Origin: DASYUM01 sp036001225
GTDB taxonomy: Bacteria > Methylomirabilota > Methylomirabilia > Rokubacteriales > DASRDR01
Assembly (NCBI GenBank): GCA_036001225.1
Contig: DASYUM010000168.1
Span: forward strand, 1 to 16,617
DNA: 16,617 nucleotides
Reading direction: 5' to 3'
In this document: positions 14,745 to 16,617 of the stretch, in pieces
Layout of the letters: each line of letters opens with the position of its first letter
Numbering within the stretch: position 1 is the first letter of the stretch
Program-made: the position numbers and the translations under genes
The notes under the pieces: generated by a model
What the model was told of the DNA's origin: nothing
Database searches by the model: none
Seen by the model: the letters and a program-made list of their open reading frames with translations, nothing else

Positions 14745-15571
14745 GCTGGAGCTACAAGCGAGTCTACCGGGGCCCGATCGAGGCCGTGATCCTCGACTGG
14801 GCGGGGACCACCATCGACTTCGGCTGCGTGGCCCCGGCGGTGGTCTTCGTGGAGGTCTTCAGGCGGAAGGGCGTGCCGATCTCGATGGAGGAGGCGCGGG
14901 TGCCGATGGGCGCCCACAAGCGCGTGCACATCCAGCGCATCACCGAGCTCGACGCCGTGCGCCGCCGGTGGGAGGAGACCCACGGCCGCCGGCCCGACGA
15001 CGGCGACGTGGAGGCCATGTTCAAGGACTTCGTGCCGCTCCAGCTCGACTGTCTCTCCACGTACTCGGAGCTGATTCCCGGCACCCTGGAGGTGGTCGGC
15101 GAGCTGCGCCGGCGGGGGATCAAGATCGGCTCGACCACCGGCTACACGACCCCCATGGTGGAGATCAACCTCCGCGACGCCGCCCGCCAGGGCTACAAGC
15201 CCGACTCGACGGTCTGCGCCAGCGACGTCCCGGCCGGGCGGCCCTATCCGTACATGTGCCTGCAGAACGCCGTCAACCTCGGGGTCACCACTGTTCACGC
15301 GTGCGTGAAGGTGGACGACACCGTTCCCGGGATCGAGGAGGGCTTGAACGCCGGCATGTGGACGGTGGGGCTGGCCGTCACCGGCAACGAAGTCGGCCTG
15401 ACGCGCCCGGAGTGGGAGGCGCTGCCCGCGGGAGAGAAGCAGGTCAAGCGCGCGCGCGCCTACCGCCGGATGCAGCAGGCGGGCGCGCACTACGTCGTGG
15501 ATGCCATCGGCGACCTCCTGCCGTGCATCGACGACATCCAGGCCCGCATCCACCGCGGCGAGCAGCCGTAG
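14741..15571 (+). CDS. phnX: Phosphonoacetaldehyde hydrolase (phosphonatase)
   Basis: This 276-aa HAD-superfamily enzyme cleaves phosphonoacetaldehyde to acetaldehyde and phosphate through a Schiff-base lysine. The nucleophile is D19 in ILDWAGTTIDFGC. The Schiff-base lysine is K60 in MGAHKRVH. The core motifs GSTTGYT, CASDVPAGRPYPYMC and VKVDDTVPGIEEGLNAGMW are all present and in order. Length is normal. AAAGGAG lies 8 nt before ATG 14741, which overlaps the amidohydrolase stop. The usual partner, 2-aminoethylphosphonate transaminase PhnW, and phosphonate transport genes are not in the window. The aldehyde must therefore come from a distant gene or from another route involving the neighbouring hydrolases. 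Confidence 0.95.
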   Translation: MSWSYKRVYRGPIEAVILDWAGTTIDFGCVAPAVVFVEVFRRKGVPISMEEARVPMGAHKRVHIQRITELDAVRRRWEETHGRRPDDGDVEAMFKDFVPLQLDCLSTYSELIPGTLEVVGELRRRGIKIGSTTGYTTPMVEINLRDAARQGYKPDSTVCASDVPAGRPYPYMCLQNAVNLGVTTVHACVKVDDTVPGIEEGLNAGMWTVGLAVTGNEVGLTRPEWEALPAGEKQVKRARAYRRMQQAGAHYVVDAIGDLLPCIDDIQARIHRGEQP

Positions 15572-15583
15572 CGAGGGACGACC

Positions 15584-16351
15584 ATGTGCTTCGACCCCGA
15601 GGCGCGCCCCCCGATCACCCCGATCGCCGGGGGCGCCACCGAACCCCGCGACGTGGTCCTGACCTCGGCCGACGGGACGCGCTTCGGCGCCTACGCGGCC
15701 CGGGCGGCCCGGCCCACCGGGGCCGGCATGCTCGTGCTCCCCGACGTCCGCGGGCTCCACCAGTACTACCAGGAGCTCACGCTTCGCTTCGCCGAGAACG
15801 GGATCGATGCGGTGGCGATCGACTACTTCGCCCGCAGCGCCGGGCTGGGCGATCGCGGCGAGGAATTCGAGTTCCTGGCCCACGTGCCGCAGACGACGCC
15901 GGAGACGCTTCAGGCCGACATCGCCGCCGCCGCGACGTTCCTCCGCGGGAAGCAGGGCGGGGCCGTCCGCGCGCTCTTCGCGGTGGGCTTCTGCTTCGGC
16001 GGGGCGCTCTCGTTCCTGCAGGCCGCCAGCGGGCTCGGCTACGCCGGCGTCATCGGCTTTTACGGCTGGCCGCTCGGTCTGGCCCGCTGGCCCGACCGCC
16101 CGCGGCCGATCGACGCGGTCCCGCGCTTCGCCTGCTCGGTCCTGGCGCTCTACGGTGGGGCCGATCCCGGTATCCCGGCCAGCGCGGTGGCGGAGTTCGA
16201 CCAGGCCCTGACCCGGGCCGGTGTCTCCCACGAGTCGGTCACCTACGACGGCGCCCCCCACAGCTTCTTCGACCGCCGCCAGACCGAGTTCGCGGACGCC
16301 TCGGCCGACGCCTGGCGCCGGGTGCGGGCGTTCGTCGCGGAGCAGAGTTGA
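15584..16351 (+). CDS. Dienelactone hydrolase-family alpha/beta hydrolase
   Basis: This 255-aa alpha/beta hydrolase of the dienelactone hydrolase family has a Cys-Asp-His triad visible as C137 in GFCFGG, D194 in GGADPGIP and H226 in PHSFFDR. The strand-loop LVLPDVRGLHQYYQELTLRFAENG near the N-terminus is also typical. Family members hydrolyse dienelactones in aromatic catabolism or various esters and lactones. No other aromatic-degradation gene is nearby, so a different ester or lactone is likely. It begins 12 nt after the phnX stop with GAGGGACG just upstream, so it is in the same operon. There is no signal peptide. No terminator is visible between its stop and the promoter at 16381, so read-through into the pyr leader is possible. 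Confidence 0.93.
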   Translation: MCFDPEARPPITPIAGGATEPRDVVLTSADGTRFGAYAARAARPTGAGMLVLPDVRGLHQYYQELTLRFAENGIDAVAIDYFARSAGLGDRGEEFEFLAHVPQTTPETLQADIAAAATFLRGKQGGAVRALFAVGFCFGGALSFLQAASGLGYAGVIGFYGWPLGLARWPDRPRPIDAVPRFACSVLALYGGADPGIPASAVAEFDQALTRAGVSHESVTYDGAPHSFFDRRQTEFADASADAWRRVRAFVAEQS

Positions 16352-16380
16352 GTCCGGCACGCGCGCGGGGCGACTTCCTC

Positions 16381-16408
16381 TTGACAACGGGGGGAGCCGT
16401 GCTAAAGT
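16381..16408 (+). promoter_or_regulatory. Sigma-70-type promoter of the pyr leader
   Basis: A perfect -35 box TTGACA (16381-16386) is followed after 16 nt by TAAAGT (16403-16408), four matches to the -10 consensus. Transcription would start near 16415, just before the PyrR-type hairpin. This is the best promoter match in the window. Confidence 0.75.
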
Positions 16409-16420
16409 GACTCGCGATGA

Positions 16421-16455
16421 CTCCTTTAAGTGGACCCTGCGAGGTCCATAAGGAG
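16421..16455 (+). promoter_or_regulatory. PyrR-binding RNA hairpin (pyrimidine operon attenuator)
   Basis: CTCCTT (16421-16426) pairs with AAGGAG (16450-16455), and TGGACC (16431-16436) pairs with GGTCCA (16443-16448) around the loop CTGCGA. The asymmetric internal bulge (TAAG opposite T) is also present. The loop side reads CCTGCGAGG, matching the conserved CCnGnGAGG of PyrR sites. PyrR binds such hairpins when UMP/UTP is high and represses pyr genes. The 3' arm AAGGAG is also a strong ribosome site for ATG 16461, so binding would hide it. The structural pyr genes should follow beyond the window. Confidence 0.85.
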
Positions 16456-16460
16456 AGACG

Positions 16461-16617
16461 ATGACCACGCGCCGGCGATATCGACACCCTCTCCGGGGAT
16501 CCGGGGAGGGTTTTTTGTTGCCCGCCAGCGGGCCGATCCCCGTCGCCCCGCGGCGTCCTCAGGCCTCGGCGCGCGTCAACATTGGGTGGCTCGCCCCGGA
16601 CGGCGGGGCCCCAGCCC
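16461..16617 (+). CDS. Possible leader peptide, open to the end of the window (partial)
   Basis: From ATG 16461 the frame stays open for all 52 remaining codons, running through the terminator hairpin and the terminal repeat. AAGGAG ends 5 nt before the ATG, so initiation is likely when the PyrR hairpin is open. The predicted start MTTRRRYRHPL does not resemble PyrR, PyrB or another pyr protein that I recognise, so a regulatory leader peptide is more likely than an enzyme. An open frame of this size can occur by chance at this GC content. Confidence 0.35.
   Translation, partial: MTTRRRYRHPLRGSGEGFLLPASGPIPVAPRRPQASARVNIGWLAPDGGAPA
16486..16516 (+). terminator. Intrinsic terminator of the pyr leader
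   Basis: ACCCTCTCCGG (16486-16496) pairs over 11 bp, with one G-U pair, with CCGGGGAGGGT (16501-16511) around a GGAT loop, followed by six T residues (16511-16516). CTCTCC (16489-16494) of its left arm is also complementary to GGAGAG (16452-16457) of the PyrR hairpin side. The two structures can therefore exchange, as expected of an attenuator. Confidence 0.88.
16592..16617. repeat. Second copy (cut by the window end) of the palindromic element core
   Basis: These 26 nt are identical to 9937-9962. They contain the left arm and loop of the palindrome, and the right arm would lie beyond the window. The base changes just outside (GCTCGCC here against GCGCGCC there) show that the two copies are not part of a longer exact duplication. 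Confidence 0.65.

Noticed and set aside
14684..16468. Long minus-strand open frame opposite phnX and the dienelactone hydrolase gene
   Set aside because: It is antisense to two genes with intact catalytic motifs and has no recognisable domain or ribosome site; such frames are common at this GC content.

Overview
The window is about 16.6 kb of very GC-rich (roughly 70% or more, by eye), densely packed bacterial chromosome. It carries 17 protein genes I can support, plus several regulatory elements. The gene mix is a MocR regulator, soil-type oxidoreductases, a CoxL-like molybdoenzyme subunit, an HEPN/MNT pair, a SelL-type selenoprotein and a PyrR leader. This suits an uncultured soil or subsurface bacterium; a Rokubacteria/Methylomirabilota-like lineage would fit, but that is inference and was not tested.

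Layout. (1) 65-6634, all plus strand: a MocR/PdxR-type regulator, then a tight run of an unrecognised 162-aa protein, msrB, an aldo/keto reductase, a VOC-fold protein, aroC (chorismate synthase), a glycine-rich lipoprotein and an HEPN/MNT pair. Spacings after the unrecognised gene range from +25 nt to -29 nt, so one transcript is plausible. (2) 6672-13153, all minus strand, read from right to left: an MFS transporter, a SelL-like redox protein with an in-frame TGA at its catalytic Cys position, a second MFS transporter, an intergenic region with a long palindromic repeat, an orphan CoxL/XdhA-type molybdenum subunit and a short-chain dehydrogenase. (3) 13218-16351, plus strand, divergent from region 2 across a 64-bp gap that holds a perfect inverted repeat: a dihydropyrimidinase/dihydroorotase-like amidohydrolase, phosphonoacetaldehyde hydrolase (phnX) and a dienelactone-hydrolase-family protein. 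(4) 16381-16617: a sigma-70-type promoter, a PyrR-binding hairpin, an open leader frame and an intrinsic terminator. This is a pyrimidine-operon leader whose structural genes lie beyond the window.

Most notable points. First, the probable selenoprotein at 11325-11882 (Sec43-x-x-Cys46) has a SECIS-like hairpin directly after the TGA. A normal gene caller would split it, start late or lose its N-terminus. Second, in the pyr leader at the right edge the PyrR hairpin sequesters a strong Shine-Dalgarno sequence, and the leader frame behind it runs through the terminator. That suggests translation-coupled attenuation. Third, a 26-nt core that is half of a strong palindrome occurs both at 9937-9962 and at the right end of the window, so it is probably an interspersed repeat family. 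No rRNA, tRNA, insertion sequence or CRISPR array was seen, and no gene-free stretch exceeds about 270 bases.
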